64,000 nucleotides of DNA, from NCBI GenBank assembly GCA_009761415.1, contig QUOL01000008.1, positions 372,001 to 436,000 on the forward strand, written 5' to 3'. Of this stretch, positions 8,633 through 21,143 are shown piece by piece. The position numbers and the translations under genes were made by a program. The DNA comes from Sarcomyxa edulis. Taxonomy: Eukaryota; Basidiomycota; Agaricomycetes; Agaricales; Mycenaceae. Every line of letters begins with the position of its first letter. Within the stretch, counting starts at the first letter, position 1. The notes beneath the pieces were generated by a model. It had not been told where the DNA came from. It did not search any database and saw nothing but the letters and a program-made list of their open reading frames with translations.

Positions 8633-11600
8633 ATGCATTTGAAAGTACTTTGGTGCACCCCGGAAGATCTATTTCGAATAGCGCTCGTCGACATAAAAAG
8701 CTACGAACGATCTACTAGGAATTCTTTCTGTGCTGAAGATAGCTATGTCGTCTCTCTATTGCCATTGCATCGCTGGTCTCGTGTCCTTCTTATCTCAAGA
8801 TCAACTCACGCCCGTCGTACTACTGTAATATCGACCTACTTCACTCCAGACACAATGCAACTATCATCAATGATTGCACTCAAGAATATTGCCTTTGGGC
8901 CAATCTGCAGGGACGGCGCGTTCTCTGTCGAAATTGAAACTACAGGGTATGCGCTTTTCGATGAAGAACAGAGGGAGATACACTTCAGACACTCTGAGGA
9001 AACGCAGAGCATGAGCTCGTTCAGTGGCGGCATCTACTGCCACTGGGACAGTGCAACTCACATCCGATACCATGCTTCTCAGATCGTCACCATCGCCACC
9101 CGCAATTTCTCTGGAAAGAGTTTTCGACTCTTCATCGAGGTCAAATCACCACCGACTATCGAAACTAGAACGGATGGGGAGTTGGGTTCCAGTACCCAGC
9201 GATCCAGTTATATATCAGAGCATACCGCTCTAGACTCCACGTGTTACAATATATGCCTCGCATTCAATCGTATCGAGGACCGGGACAAATTCTTGCGTCA
9301 GAGCGAAGCAATCATTCATTCTCGATCGCGGTTCGTAGTGTCGAATACACGCTTCGTCCGGCGGGGACTGTATTCGAGACACAATCTCGATAGACTCGAT
9401 AAACTTTTGGCGTCTCTCGAGTTCACGCTGGCCTTTGAGGTGCACAAGGCGGTCACGGATGGCCTACTGACACCTCTCGAGATACTAGAGTCATTGGAGG
9501 AACCGCTCTTCCAGCTCCAGAGAGATCATGGAGAGCTTGCCGCACCCATTTTTCGCCACTTCACGGCGCCTATTAGTATTCCTACTCTGCGATCCAGATC
9601 CTCTCCAGAACAAGCGTCACCATCCACGGAGAGCCTTGCTGGGCGACTCATGAATGCGGCCTCGACATACATATCCAATCGATATCGACCAAGGGCTCGA
9701 TTTGCTCCATCACACGCCGTCTACAATTCGTATCACGTCGCCGTCACACCAGCAGCACGATATCTAGAAGGCCCACTACCAGACCAATCTAATAGTATCC
9801 TGCGCCGTTGGGGAAATAACGAATCGTTTTTGCGTGTCTCTTTCCAAGACGAGAATCGTGGGAAGATCATCAGAAAGCCGGACGCACTTATCAACACTAT
9901 TCTACGTGAGCGGTATGAACCTATACTGCTTGATGGTATACATGTTGCTGGGCGTAAATTCGACTTCCTGGGGTATTCGATGAGTGGATTACGAGCGCAC
10001 TCCTTCTTGTTTGTGACTCCCTTTATATTCGAGGGTCGCAACATGACTGCAAAAAAGATACGTGATCAAATGGTAGGAGCTCACTTTCGCTCACCTGAAA
10101 CCTGTAGCTGATTGTTCACTCGTCAATCTCAGGGTGACTTCTCACAGCTCACCCACCGCCCATCGCTTCTCGGAGCCCGGTGGAGCCAAGCATTTTCTGC
10201 CTCGGTCCCTTCGGTAACGCTAGCTCCAGAGCAGATTCGTCGCATACCTGATCGATCCTCTCGCTCAGGATCCGTGTTCACTGACGGATGTGGAACTATT
10301 TCCCCTGAACTCGGTCGAATAGTTTGGTCAGAAATACAGCGAGGCAACTCGCAACCAACACCAACACCGTCCTGCTTTCAAATTCGTCTCGCGGGCGCTA
10401 AGGGGGTAGTGGTTCAAGATCCAAAGCTCACTGGGAAAGTGATTTGTGTCCGTCCTTCGCAGACGAAGTTCGAGGCTTCGGAAATACGGACACTTGATAT
10501 CACCTCGACTTCACACCGGCCGTTGTCGATGATACTCAATCGCCCTTTGATTGTGCTCCTAGAACACCATGGGGTTCCGCAGAGGAGTTTCATCAGGCTC
10601 CAGGAGGACGCTATCCGTGAAGTGGACAGCATCCGGACATCTCTTTCCCAAGCATCAAATTTATTCTCTCGACACAGCCTGGGCGCATCGTTCCATCTAC
10701 CATCGCTATTCAACAATATCCTTGCAGTCCTTGGATTGGACATTACAGAGGACCTAAGCGGTGACGGTATATATCACGAGCTCATCATAAACAGCTTGTC
10801 TTGCGCCAGAACCCATGTTCTCCGTGAAATCAAGCATCACGCTCGAATTCCAGTACCTGGATCTTACACCTTGTTGGGTGTTTCCGATGAGTGGGGCTGT
10901 TTGCGTGAAGGCGAGATCTACGCTACCATCGAGGACGATCGAAAGGGGTTGTACCATCGGGTGGCAGGACGAGTGCTCATAACACGGAGCCCGCAAATTC
11001 ACCCGGGTGATGTTCAATTTGTTCAGGCTGTTCGTCGGCCTGAACTGGCACATCTTACTAACGTCGTAGTCTTCTCGTGCGAGTAAGTGTTACTGATTTA
11101 ATCTATATTTTCTATTGATACTCATTATCCTCGTTAGAGGCGCGAGGAGTTTGCCATCGTGCTTGGGAGGTGGGGACTTAGATGGCGATATATATAATCT
11201 TATTCTCGATGTAAGTCATCTAGCTGGCATTTAGTCTAGCCGACTTACTGAAGACTCCTCACACATTTCCCTCACAGCAGAATCTCTTCCCTAATAAAGA
11301 GACTACATCGACACCGGGAGAATACAAGAGTCTTCCTTATGCGAAGACCTTACGCCCGTGCACTGATGCTGATGTAGTAAAATTCGTCATTAATTTCGTT
11401 CGTAGCCTTCAGTTATCTCACCGCTTTCCATGCAAATTCTTGATGCGTGTCTATATTCCAGATACAATCAGATCTACTAGGGTACATTTCCTCTCTGCAC
11501 CTCAGGATATCTGATAAATCGGGTCCCGATTGTGACGATTGTTTGAGATTGGCGGAGGCAGCATCCCATGCCGTGGACTTTCCAAAACGAGGGACACCTG

Positions 11601-12358
11601 TAGTGTTTGGCCAACTACCGCGTCCTCAACGCTCCGAGCGCAAAAGACCGGACTTCATGGCCTATGAAGGTACAAGTCCAGATGAATCCAATTTTTATCG
11701 GAGCGAAAAAGTCCTTGGTACTTTGTACCGAAGAATTCCAGCGCCCGAGCCCTGTACAAACGAGAGTGGGCGTTGGCAAGGATTCACTTTGTCCAACGCC
11801 ATGAAAGCCCTCTATCAAACTCGTATAACTCGTGCACGGACATGGTCCACGACTGACCTCGTAAACACAATGCACGGCGTCCTGATGGCCTATTCTGAAC
11901 AGCTGGTACTGATAGCCAAGTCGCACAGTTCATCGAGAAGGGGCGATGACCATCTTTCGGAGGCTGAACTGGTGACTGGTACAATCCAAGCGACGTGGGG
12001 GCACCACCGCAATCGCGAAGAAGCTGTCACTGCTATGAACCTTCAGGCAAGGCCCATTCTATACTTGGGGTGATGAAACTAATGCTATGCATCTCATCAG
12101 ACCCGCGAGTTGGTGGAAGCAATTCGCAAAGAATTGACTCATGAGTCTAGCTCAGAAGGAGCAGGAAGCGATGACGATGACATGAAAACCTTTGAGCGCT
12201 CTTGGGTCGCATGGGTTCTGGCCCATCTGAACAGAGATCTTGACTTTGGGCCGGAAAGTTTCGGGTTGATTGCGTTGGATCTTTGTTTGGAGACCGCGAA
12301 GAAGATATTGGCAAAGCCCGGAGAACGGGCAAATGCACGTAGATCGCGCCAAAGATAG
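8633..12358 (+). CDS. RNA-dependent RNA polymerase of the RNA-silencing pathway
   Basis: QDE-1/RDR-family polymerase that makes double-stranded RNA from single-stranded templates for small-RNA silencing. Exons: 8633-10072, 10133-11082, 11138-11210, 11281-11397, 11462-12046 and 12101-12358, about 1140 residues. The catalytic motif GGGDLDGDIYN (about residues 807-816) is split across an intron and is diagnostic of cellular RdRPs. Conserved RdRP blocks flank it: GARWSQAFSAS, GCGTISPEL, ARIPVPGSYTLLGVSDEWGCL, GRVLITRSPQIHPGDVQ and VDFPKRGTPV. The last intron uses a GC donor (CAG|GCAAGG). The N-terminus is uncertain: the ATG at 8633 is only 10 bases after the preceding stop codon, another ATG lies at 8855, and an extra 5' exon is possible. 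Length fits fungal family members. Confidence 0.9.
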
Positions 12359-14722
12359 GATTTTATCCCATGTATATTATGTGTGACATAGTCAATGAAG
12401 GCATTGTATTTGAGCCACCAATCCCCTCAGCTATTTCTCGATGGTCAATCCTTCGACACCACGGTCGTTCCTCCTTGGGACCGCGCCATAAACAGCAATT
12501 CGTACGTAGATTTGTTCCCTGATTTTGACGGTGAACATATTCATCGACATAAGATTCCTGCAGTGTTTCAAGGACCAAAGCTGATGTGATCCCGCTTCAC
12601 ACGACGGTGCTTGGGAATGCTGCTGCATCGGGACGGCGACCAACCCCCAGCATCAAGTCGTTATTTCTTTGACTATGATTGGTCTGACGCTCGAGTTTAG
12701 CTGCTGCCAGTAGTGTTTAGTAGACAAGGTTCAACCAAACAAACGTTCTTGAATACGTAAATCCCTTGATGCATATAAGTAAAATGAAGCGGTTCCGTGT
12801 GACAATAGATCGCTCACAACGTGATTCAGGACACCAGACAATAACATACAAGGCAATATTGCGCAAGGAATTATGATTCCTTTATGGCGGTATCTCAATC
12901 GAGAGACAATTTTACCTGTCAGTTCCTGCCAGGGACACCCCAACATAATTCGGTCAACGCCGACAAACTTCAAGGACGAGATTCCCGGACTCGGGGAAAG
13001 GATCTGGAAAGGATCCATACAGCGGCCGATCCCATGCTGTGGCGGACAGTGAGATCAGAGCCTCGACGGAATATTCCATCATGTTTGATTCGGAAGTCAA
13101 CGAGGATCGGGCTGTGCAACACAAGGGTCGGTGTTTGCTGTGGGGAGCGATTTTCCTGGAAAACAACGGTATAAGCGTCGGTGCCTCTGACCAATGACCT
13201 ATCACTGACCCTAAATCACGAGCAAATTATGCGCCTATAATGAAGCCTCGACAGCGGGAGAAGCTCACGGCAGTAGGCCAGAATACGCGATACGAGCCAA
13301 ATCCCTGGAAGCTTACCTCTTAGAGGAAAAATACCGGTAGAGATGTAGGTAGAGGTCGCTCGATAATGAAGATTTTTGGGAATAATCGTAGACGCCGTAA
13401 TAAAAAGGCGATCAGGAAATCGGGAGGCGAAAAAAATCGCTGACCTTCATCCATATTCCAGGTCTGGGGCGAATTGTTGGTTATATTCTGTCCCGGTAGC
13501 TGGCTACATCGACGAGTTTACGATCCCCGGACCCTGGTTTCAAAAAGTATTGGTTGCCAATATTCGGTGGACAATCTTATAGCGTCGATCTCACCGTCTG
13601 AGGCGGTGGCGGTTAAGTTTAGACATGCAGAAAGTGTCAAAACACCGACCTGAGGCCGACAATCACGAGGCTCGCACTCGCAAGTATACACGACGATTTT
13701 AGGTCTGAAAATTACATTGTGTTCCAAATGCGACTGCAGTGGCGTGGTTGACCCCAGACCCGACGATATCCCGTAAGCTTGACGTTTAAGAGACCGGAAA
13801 AACCATCTGACCTTCTCCGGAGATTCTAAAAGCCTTCAAATAGTCGGAAAGATCCATGCATGTATGTCATGGGCGGGTGATAATGAGGACCGCGCAATTT
13901 TTAGACGGATGATTTCGCCCAGTAATGAGCTGCTGCGCGTTCCTCCGAAGAGTAGAAAATGACTGATCAATACTTAGAAAGCAAAGCAACAGAGGCAGAT
14001 CAAGTCAAGAATCAAGATGTTTTCGGGACTCACCCTTAAAATATGATTAGAGTTCGTAGTACCCGAGTCACCACCGCCACTCGACGGTAGCCTGTCTTGC
14101 AAGGATCCGGAAATCTGTAGGTCCCGTTGAATGTTAACAAGCACTACAAGTATCAGAAATCCAGAGGCCTCCGAGTCCAAGCTTCACATGTCTAGACCAC
14201 GTTGGAATCTTTTCTGGTGCTTCAAATTCTCTTTGCAACGACGATCTGGGCTCAGTCGTTATCCCCGCATCCTTCAGACTCCGATGCCCGCCACTGTGAG
14301 TGCCTTGTATGGTGAAAGGTGACGGTGGATGTAAGGTGGAAGAATGGCGGGAGTTGTTGAGCAACTTGAGTTGGCACTGGCACTGGCAGAAATACAAATT
14401 GCTCGGGCATCGCCGCATCAGGTCACACTAACGTGATCGTGACAGTGACCGGCACTGCCGAGTCTACCGCCGGTCAGGGCTGGTTGGGCCTTCCTTTACT
14501 TGCATATTCAAAGTAAATTGGCAGGAGTCCTCGACCTCGATTTTACGGATCTGAGGTAGCGCTGGACTAGAGTAATACGAAGGTAAGTTACAAGCAGTTA
14601 CAAGTAAAATATCTGTACTCATACAAACTCGTGCTGCAGAAAAATTTCCACGCAGAGTCTTTCAAGTGCACTTGAAGTCACACTTGGTCCGGCTAGGATC
14701 CTGAAGTTTTCAAGTCTATTAA
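12359..14722. other. Gene-free interval, 2.4 kb
   Basis: Only short unconvincing ORFs on both strands, without recognisable domains or consistent splice sites. No repeat family or RNA gene recognised. Confidence 0.5.
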
Positions 14723-15894
14723 ATGCACGAGTCGATATCAGACAACGATCTTGAAAGCTCCGAAGATATTCTCCATGATTCTTTAGCGTTCCTTGGGGGT
14801 AAACCCGTGGTCGATGATGAACTCATCCGTTATGGGCCGTTGAGGTTGACAGTCGCCCCAAAGGTATGTACACGCCGTTGAAATGTGTATCGATTCCAGT
14901 TCATCTCTGACTAGACGAGATGATATTAACAATGATAGGAAGGCAAAGTCAGTACCACCGTCCCGTCCCGCATCTGAGTCATGTCCGTTCAATAGTAGTC
15001 AAATCCAGGCCAACACTTTACTAGCAGATCACCTGTTTTCTCCCGCACTCTTCTTAGCGGAGCGCATCGAAAGGGGTCTTATCCCCGCCCACAATGCTAA
15101 AAGTTCGTTCTTCTCTCTCCCTCTCTCTTTCTTACTTTTACGATGCTTTATTACTCATTCAACTGACTTTTTTTACTTTTTACTATAGTGATCGAGTTGG
15201 GCTCCGGGTGTGCTTTGCCGTCCCTATTGGCCAGCACGCTCTCAAGTTCTGAGCGCCCCTCGCTCGTCGTCGTGACAGACTACCCCGATGATGTCATCCT
15301 CAATAATCTGAAGAAGAACGTAGAACGAAATCTCGACCTCGTAGCCTCCGGTTGCATCGTACAATGCCTCGGATATGAATGGGGAGCTGATGTCCGACCT
15401 CTCATGTGAGTCCTTGTCCCCTTGCTCCCCATCCATCCATCAAATCTTCAACCGGTGCATCCAACCAACCAATCAAAAAAATGCGCCTTATCATCTCTAA
15501 CCCACCCAGGAAGCCGCTATCAACGTTCGATGGAACCGAAACACCACAAAACGGATACGACATCGTGATACTCTCCGATCTTCTACATTTCCACACATCC
15601 CATGACGTCCTCATCTCCTCCGTCACGCTTCTCCTTTCGAGAACGCGTACATCGAGAGTCCACGTCGCTGCTGGGACATATACACGACCTCACGTATGCG
15701 CAGACTTCATACGGAAAGCGGAGATAGCTGGATTGATCTTTGTGGAAGAGACCTCAGGTGACGCCACTGCCACCGGGAGCTCTGCCTGGCTCGGGAGACT
15801 CGAGGTTTCTAGCTTGGATAGGGAACAATTAGCCGTGCGAAAAGCCATGTGTCGATATTGGGTTGGCCGGTGGGCCGATGCCAGTCTCGTGTAA
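14723..15894 (+). CDS. EFM7/NNT1-like S-adenosylmethionine methyltransferase
   Basis: Seven-beta-strand methyltransferase of the METTL21/NNT1 group. The yeast member EFM7 (NNT1) methylates the N-terminus and nearby lysine of translation factor eEF1A in the cytosol. Exons: 14723-14863, 14939-14947, 15009-15102, 15189-15405 and 15510-15894, giving 281 residues. The acidic N-terminus is followed by EGKANTLLADHLFSPALFLA, which is strongly conserved in the group. Then comes the SAM-binding motif I MIELGSGCALPSLL, the acidic strand TDYPDDVILNNL typical of NNT1, and the post-I motif VILSDLLHFHTSHD. The 9-base second exon is required to join the EGK segment. Intron 3 uses the unusual donor GTTCGT. 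Nicotinamide methylation is the older annotation; eEF1A methylation is the better-supported family function. Confidence 0.82.
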
Positions 15895-18642
15895 TACCCC
15901 TGGCCGTTGTATCAAGGTAGCATTCGTAAAAAATCATGCTTGAGGGTTTTGGTACGATCCTTATCCCCCCGGCGATCTACAAAAACTAAGCTTAACTCGT
16001 TGATGTCTGTTGACCGGCTCCAGCATCATTTTTTCTAAAGTACCATCGCAGCTTCGGAGCTGATGCTGCCCGAGTACGCCTTTCCTCGAAGGTTGATGGC
16101 AGCAACGAATCGCGCCTTACTGTTGGGGGGCTGTTCTTCTTCTCCCTTTCAGCAGATCTCAAAAAAGCTTGGAGTCGCTGGGATCTCGAGCCACATTGAC
16201 ACAATTTAATTAATTGTAACAAATGTTTCCTCTATTTGCCAGATCTGCAACCTTTTCTCTGACCCTGTCTCCAAGTCCATTCTACCGCTCGGCATTTTGT
16301 TCTTGTTTCAACATTCCAAAGAATTGTATCAACCCGTCAAACCAGCAAAGACGCGATGATGGGGGAACGCATCCGTGTTCTTCTCGTCGTGTAACGCTGG
16401 CGCTCTTAGAGCTGCCAAGTTCCATTGTCCTGGCGCCGTGTTGCTATGATGAGCATGCAGCGTGACGGCTGCGTATCGGGTATCGTGTCGTCTCCCGCGG
16501 ATATTAGCATCCACTATCGTCCTGGACTTCGGAGATGTACCTGTACCGTCGAAACTCTTCGAGTCCTTGGCCAACGAACCGCTGTACGTTCTCCTGAGGT
16601 CCGTACGGACTGTTCTCGAGTTCCGAGTGTTAGACATTTAGAAGAGTATGCAATGTACAATTGACGGTCATGCATGCTTACGTCCCGAGAAAACATGAAA
16701 GACACGGCGACGATGCCATAGAAGTTTCACGCCGTCTTCCCTAGATAGTGAGAAGCAAGGACAGATCCTCAGGGACACACCGGGTAGGCGACGGACCTCG
16801 AGGAAGACTGTATCCTCGTCTTCTGATTACAAACTTCAGTTCGAGAATCGGAGTTTGTGTGTTTTTTGAACAAATACCCACCTAGAAAATTGACAAAGAG
16901 ATTACAGGGAGTTCGGACGCGATCCCCGGAGTAAGCTTTGATGAGCTGCGCGCGCCCTTCAGACTTTACCTCCAATAACGTCGGTTTCCATGAGGGGAGG
17001 ACGTAGATCTACGTGCGAAAACATATAGATAGTTAGAACCGTCTAAATGGCGTGAGATCGAGGGTTACGGCGTAAGTGGGGGGGTGTGCATCCGGGTCCT
17101 GGATAGTCTCAAGAGATCGATAGATGATAATGTTCCTGGAAGAAAAAATATACAAATGAAACCCTTCACAATGTATAGGTGGCGAGGAGGCGGCGTGTCG
17201 CGCGCTGATAATATGGAATGACTATTAATCCACGTACATGTGTATCTGGCCTTGAGGACTTGCCATTTGACGGACGGTAAAAATGGGGAATGAAGGAGAA
17301 GCGTCGAGAATCACCCAATTGCATGACACAGAGATGTGTGCGATTATTGGCGGGTGAACTGAGGGGACTGAGTGTGCGAGAGATCTATAGAAATAGATCA
17401 GTTGACTCGTATCAAATTTCAAAGGGCGCTCGTACTTCATACATACTAATTTAGTTTTTCTAGGACTCCGATACACTCTTTGCCCCCTCCCCTCTAACGG
17501 AAGTGAGGCCCGAAATGGGAGCAAACTTTGTCAACCTCTGGCGCCAGATATTCGGGCGATGGTTATGGGGGTGCTACGAAACTTTAAAGGAAGATCTGCG
17601 GTTTTGCGCAAGTTTCGTGACTCGTTCGCGTGAAGGGGCCATTAGGGAATGACTGGAGAATGCTATTGAGGGATCGATCCACGCCTATTAAAACCCCATG
17701 GGACGACCGATCTTCACAAACGCGCAAGTACGACTGGGTTCAATGTGTTGTTGCAAAAATGGGGGAGGTCACGGTGGAAGTGAAGCGGAAGAACTGGAAT
17801 TGACAGAGGCTGGGAAGGGCCCCAGGAGAGTGGGGATTCGCAACTGTTTCCGAGGGTGATTCATACATAGGCACCGCTGAGTGTCACCGGGGAGGAGGTC
17901 TAGATATGACTAGAATCTACATGGCATTAGTGCACGTCAAGACTGGCTACATTGATGCAGGAAATGCAATGTATTGTTGAATCGATACATTGTAGCAGCT
18001 CCGTCAATGCTCTAGGGATACAACGTCTGAGTCTGGAGGATAGATGGAATATTTTTGCGAGGAGGGATGGTGTGTGCCGGTGGGTGAAGCTCCGGAAGAG
18101 GCCGCTGAGATTGAAAGTTTGCAGAGACCGGCGCCGGGAAAGGAAATAAGGTTCGATCGGACATGTTGCTTCTGTGGATCACTTTGCGATACTTGCCTGG
18201 GATGGAAAGGTAATGCATGCTCACCGATGAACAGCCTTGGAACGGGCATCTATTTCCCAGCTCATTCGAACATCCCAATAGACGCGAATACTCGTCCAAA
18301 TGGAGCATCAACTTGGGATGAACTATCGAGATCTTGGCTTGGGGATAGCCTGGATCTGTGCGGAATTTACCACCAAATCCACACTGGCAGGCAAGTATAT
18401 TGAATATAATAATATTATATTCCACAGATATGGATCCGTTTCATTACATCACCCTAGCAGATGTACACGCGCTTTCATTGTACCGTCTGCCTCAGGGCCC
18501 AACTCTCGGTCATCTTCCATCTCTTTAACAGCACGGTGACGCCGCAAGTTGCCTCTGACCTTTAGTACAACTTCACTCTATAAAGTCACGCATCCGGTCC
18601 TCAAAGCCACACATACATCCATATATAAGCTGCTGCTCTTTC
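15895..18642. other. Gene-free interval, 2.7 kb
   Basis: No gene supported. Short ORFs around 16.3-16.7 kb (minus) and 18.04-18.40 kb (plus) have no recognisable domain or partner exons. Part is presumably the promoter of the gene at 18682. Confidence 0.45.
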
Positions 18643-18649
18643 TATAAAA
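18643..18649 (+). promoter_or_regulatory. TATA-like box upstream of the serine-rich gene
   Basis: TATAAAA 33 bases before the ATG at 18682, with a second TATA-like run at about 18622. The close spacing implies a very short leader if it is used. Confidence 0.3.
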
Positions 18650-18681
18650 CCCTTGGGATCCAGCAACTAGGCTCACCTCTG

Positions 18682-20175
18682 ATGGCACATTACCCTTTGA
18701 TTCCAAAATCCATCCCGGCACAAAGACCTTACTATACTACTCAAGAACGTAACCAAAATTATCCACCAACTCCATCCACCACTGACTGGCAATGGCAGAA
18801 CCGTTCATCCAGCTATCTGACAGAACCAACACACACTTCTTCGTCCACATTTCAAACCTCTTGGAATGTCCCCACGTCTAGCGAAACAGTCTGGTCGTTC
18901 CCAAGAGTCGAACAGACCCCGTATCGGACTTCAAACGAACAACTAATGGGCGCGCCCGTTCAATCTCTCTCAGCAGAATACCCAGAATCATCGCAACGGA
19001 CTATCCTTCCTCCATCTCCTCAGATTCTCCCATCCGGATTATACACGACCACTCAATACCAAAGTGACCGATCCAGATCATCGTCATCTCCCTCTCCCGA
19101 TCTCGATGACAGAAGCTGGACAGGCGAATATCGATACAGCACCGACGAACGAGAGTCTTCGATCTATTCCCCCGCACCCGTTCCTCCCGTAAAAGTCGAA
19201 CAAGATGAGACGGAGGATTGCTTTATAATGGAACTACCCATGACACCTGCCTGTGGCAAGACTCTAACCACTCAGCACCTTGCTCCTCCTACAGAAGTCC
19301 CTTTACGTGCCACGCAGGCCACGGGAGATATGCGGAAGATGATGGGTGTTTTTCGTTTGAATCCTTTTGCTATGCATAGTGGTTCGGGACGAGGGTTGGC
19401 TGAATCTGCCAATTATAGTGGAGAGGCGCGGCCGTTGGACGAGGAACCCAGCTTCATCGAGTTTCAGCTAGATCTAGATGGCGTTAGTGAAGTCGAACCA
19501 AAGCTGGACCAGGAGTTGAGAGCATTCTCTCCTAGCTTAAGCATCGAGGACGACGGAGATGGAGAGGGAAGCGAATGGGCTGATCAAGGACTCAAGTCTC
19601 AGTCTATTCTAGCGGCAAATTGGGACCTCCAATACCCAGCTCCCGAAACGTACCGCTCCTCGTCCTCAGAATACGCAGCGACAGACTATTCCCCAGCTCT
19701 CTCTGCCCGTTCAGGACTTCCTCACCTCTCTCCAAGTAAGCAAACCTCATACTGCTTAAAACAACGGTTCATCTAACGCACATACTCCACAGATGGCCAA
19801 TCTTATCTTCGCAAAAATTTATATTGCGATTCAACGGACTACTCTACACTCGCCAATCCAGCTTCTTTCGATAACGACCGAACGCATCTACAATTACGCC
19901 CTCCATCTCAACCAGGCTGGCCTTCTTCGAGGAATTATCCCGTTCGACGTAGTCTGTTAATCAACCCTAACGCAGATTGCGATTTAATGGTAAGTAAATC
20001 AATCGAATCAATCCAATTTATTTGATTTGGAGTTTTTTTTATCTCCGATTCCCCCATACGCTAACCGGTCACGCTATTATAATTCTAGCCCGGAGGTCTG
20101 CCATCCATCGCGGCATCAAATCGACGGTGGTCAATGCCCAACGACAGCGCCCTTAATGTCCCATTCGTGATGTGA
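18682..20175 (+). CDS. Serine/proline-rich protein of unknown function
   Basis: Exons 18682-19735, 19793-19989 and 20089-20175 give 445 residues. I do not recognise a named domain. The N-terminal 180 residues are low-complexity, rich in Ser, Thr, Pro, Tyr and Gln. A better-ordered core follows (about residues 185-275): CFIMELPMTPACGKTLTT, then PPTEVPLRATQATGDMRKMM and GVFRLNPFAMHSG, then an acidic stretch ending EEPSFIEFQLDL. The C-terminal exons add RPPSQPGWPSSRNYPVRRSL and finish VPFVM. The core looks conserved rather than random and may be shared among Agaricomycetes. The composition would suit a nuclear regulatory protein, but no DNA-binding motif is visible. Splice sites are standard (GTAAGC, GTAAGT). 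Confidence 0.75.
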
Positions 20176-20278
20176 TTTTTCATCTACATATCTGAGTCTA
20201 CGCCACGGACCACGGATCCCGATGCGTACGGTACGCGTGCTACGATTTTTGGAAACGACTACCGCGGGACGAGGAACC

Positions 20279-20298
20279 CGAACGAACGAACGAACGAA
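20279..20298. repeat. Microsatellite (CGAA)5
   Basis: Five perfect copies of CGAA just 3' of the serine-rich gene. Confidence 0.9.
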
Positions 20299-21120
20299 AT
20301 CTAGATGAACAGACTCAGAGAAACGTTAACAGAACAGAACAAACCATCGAAACCCGCCTGCGCACGGACGAAAAAAAAAACAGTAACGGTAACGAAACGA
20401 TTCTTGGCATGGCAAATTGGTATCTGGCGCACGCACGCATACATGAGTGGCTATAGGTCCACTGAGGTCGAACATTCCATTCCATTGGCGTAAAAGTATC
20501 TGTATTGCTTTATGGCCCCTTCCTCCGGTCGGTAGTCGCACCGCGCGTTCATTTATATGATTTTCTCTTTCATTTCAACCCCACCCCACCCCTCCCCTCT
20601 CCCCCTATACTTCGTTTCACTCCCTTTTGTCTTTACTTATCCTGGCATAGCGTCTTGCTATTCTTTCTTGGTTTGGGCTCGTAGGGCTTTCCGGTCTAAT
20701 AGGGTATACGTAGCGACAGCGACAGCTCGATGCCAGTTCCATATCGATATCGTACACTGACAGACAGTGATTCAGATTATTTTATATCACCCATCCATCC
20801 ATCCATCTTCCCCTCCATCTACCAGCAACAGTCTTCTTTTCTTTCACCACCCACCATCGTTAAACGCGTGTTTCAGCGTACTTTACTTTATGTAGAACGG
20901 TTGTATCGATATATACGCAATACTTTTCTCTCTCTTTTTTGCATGGGCTTATCATGGTCGTTGTATTCTTTTTGTATCAAACCAAGCAATATAATCATTT
21001 TCTTGTCAAGGATTCCTAAAGTTGTTCCGTGTCCGTCGTTCCCCCCTTACTGCTGCGTAGGACAGGACAAGAAAACCTTCGATATGATGACGATGTTAAT
21101 GAATCAAAGCATCTAACAGC

Positions 21121-21143
21121 ATCGTATCGTATCGTATCGTATC
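21121..21143. repeat. Microsatellite (ATCGT)4
   Basis: Four perfect ATCGT units plus ATC. Confidence 0.9.

Noticed and set aside
8633..12358. RdRP as an integrated RNA-virus polymerase
   Set aside because: The catalytic DLDGD motif and the surrounding blocks are those of the cellular QDE-1/RDR family, the gene has spliceosomal introns, and no viral motifs are seen.
16329..16705. Minus-strand ORFs that might form a small spliced gene
   Set aside because: No splice combination gave a recognisable or compositionally convincing protein.
18044..18403. 119-codon plus-strand ORF with several cysteines
   Set aside because: The cysteines do not form a known finger and the opposite strand has a longer ORF; looks like chance.
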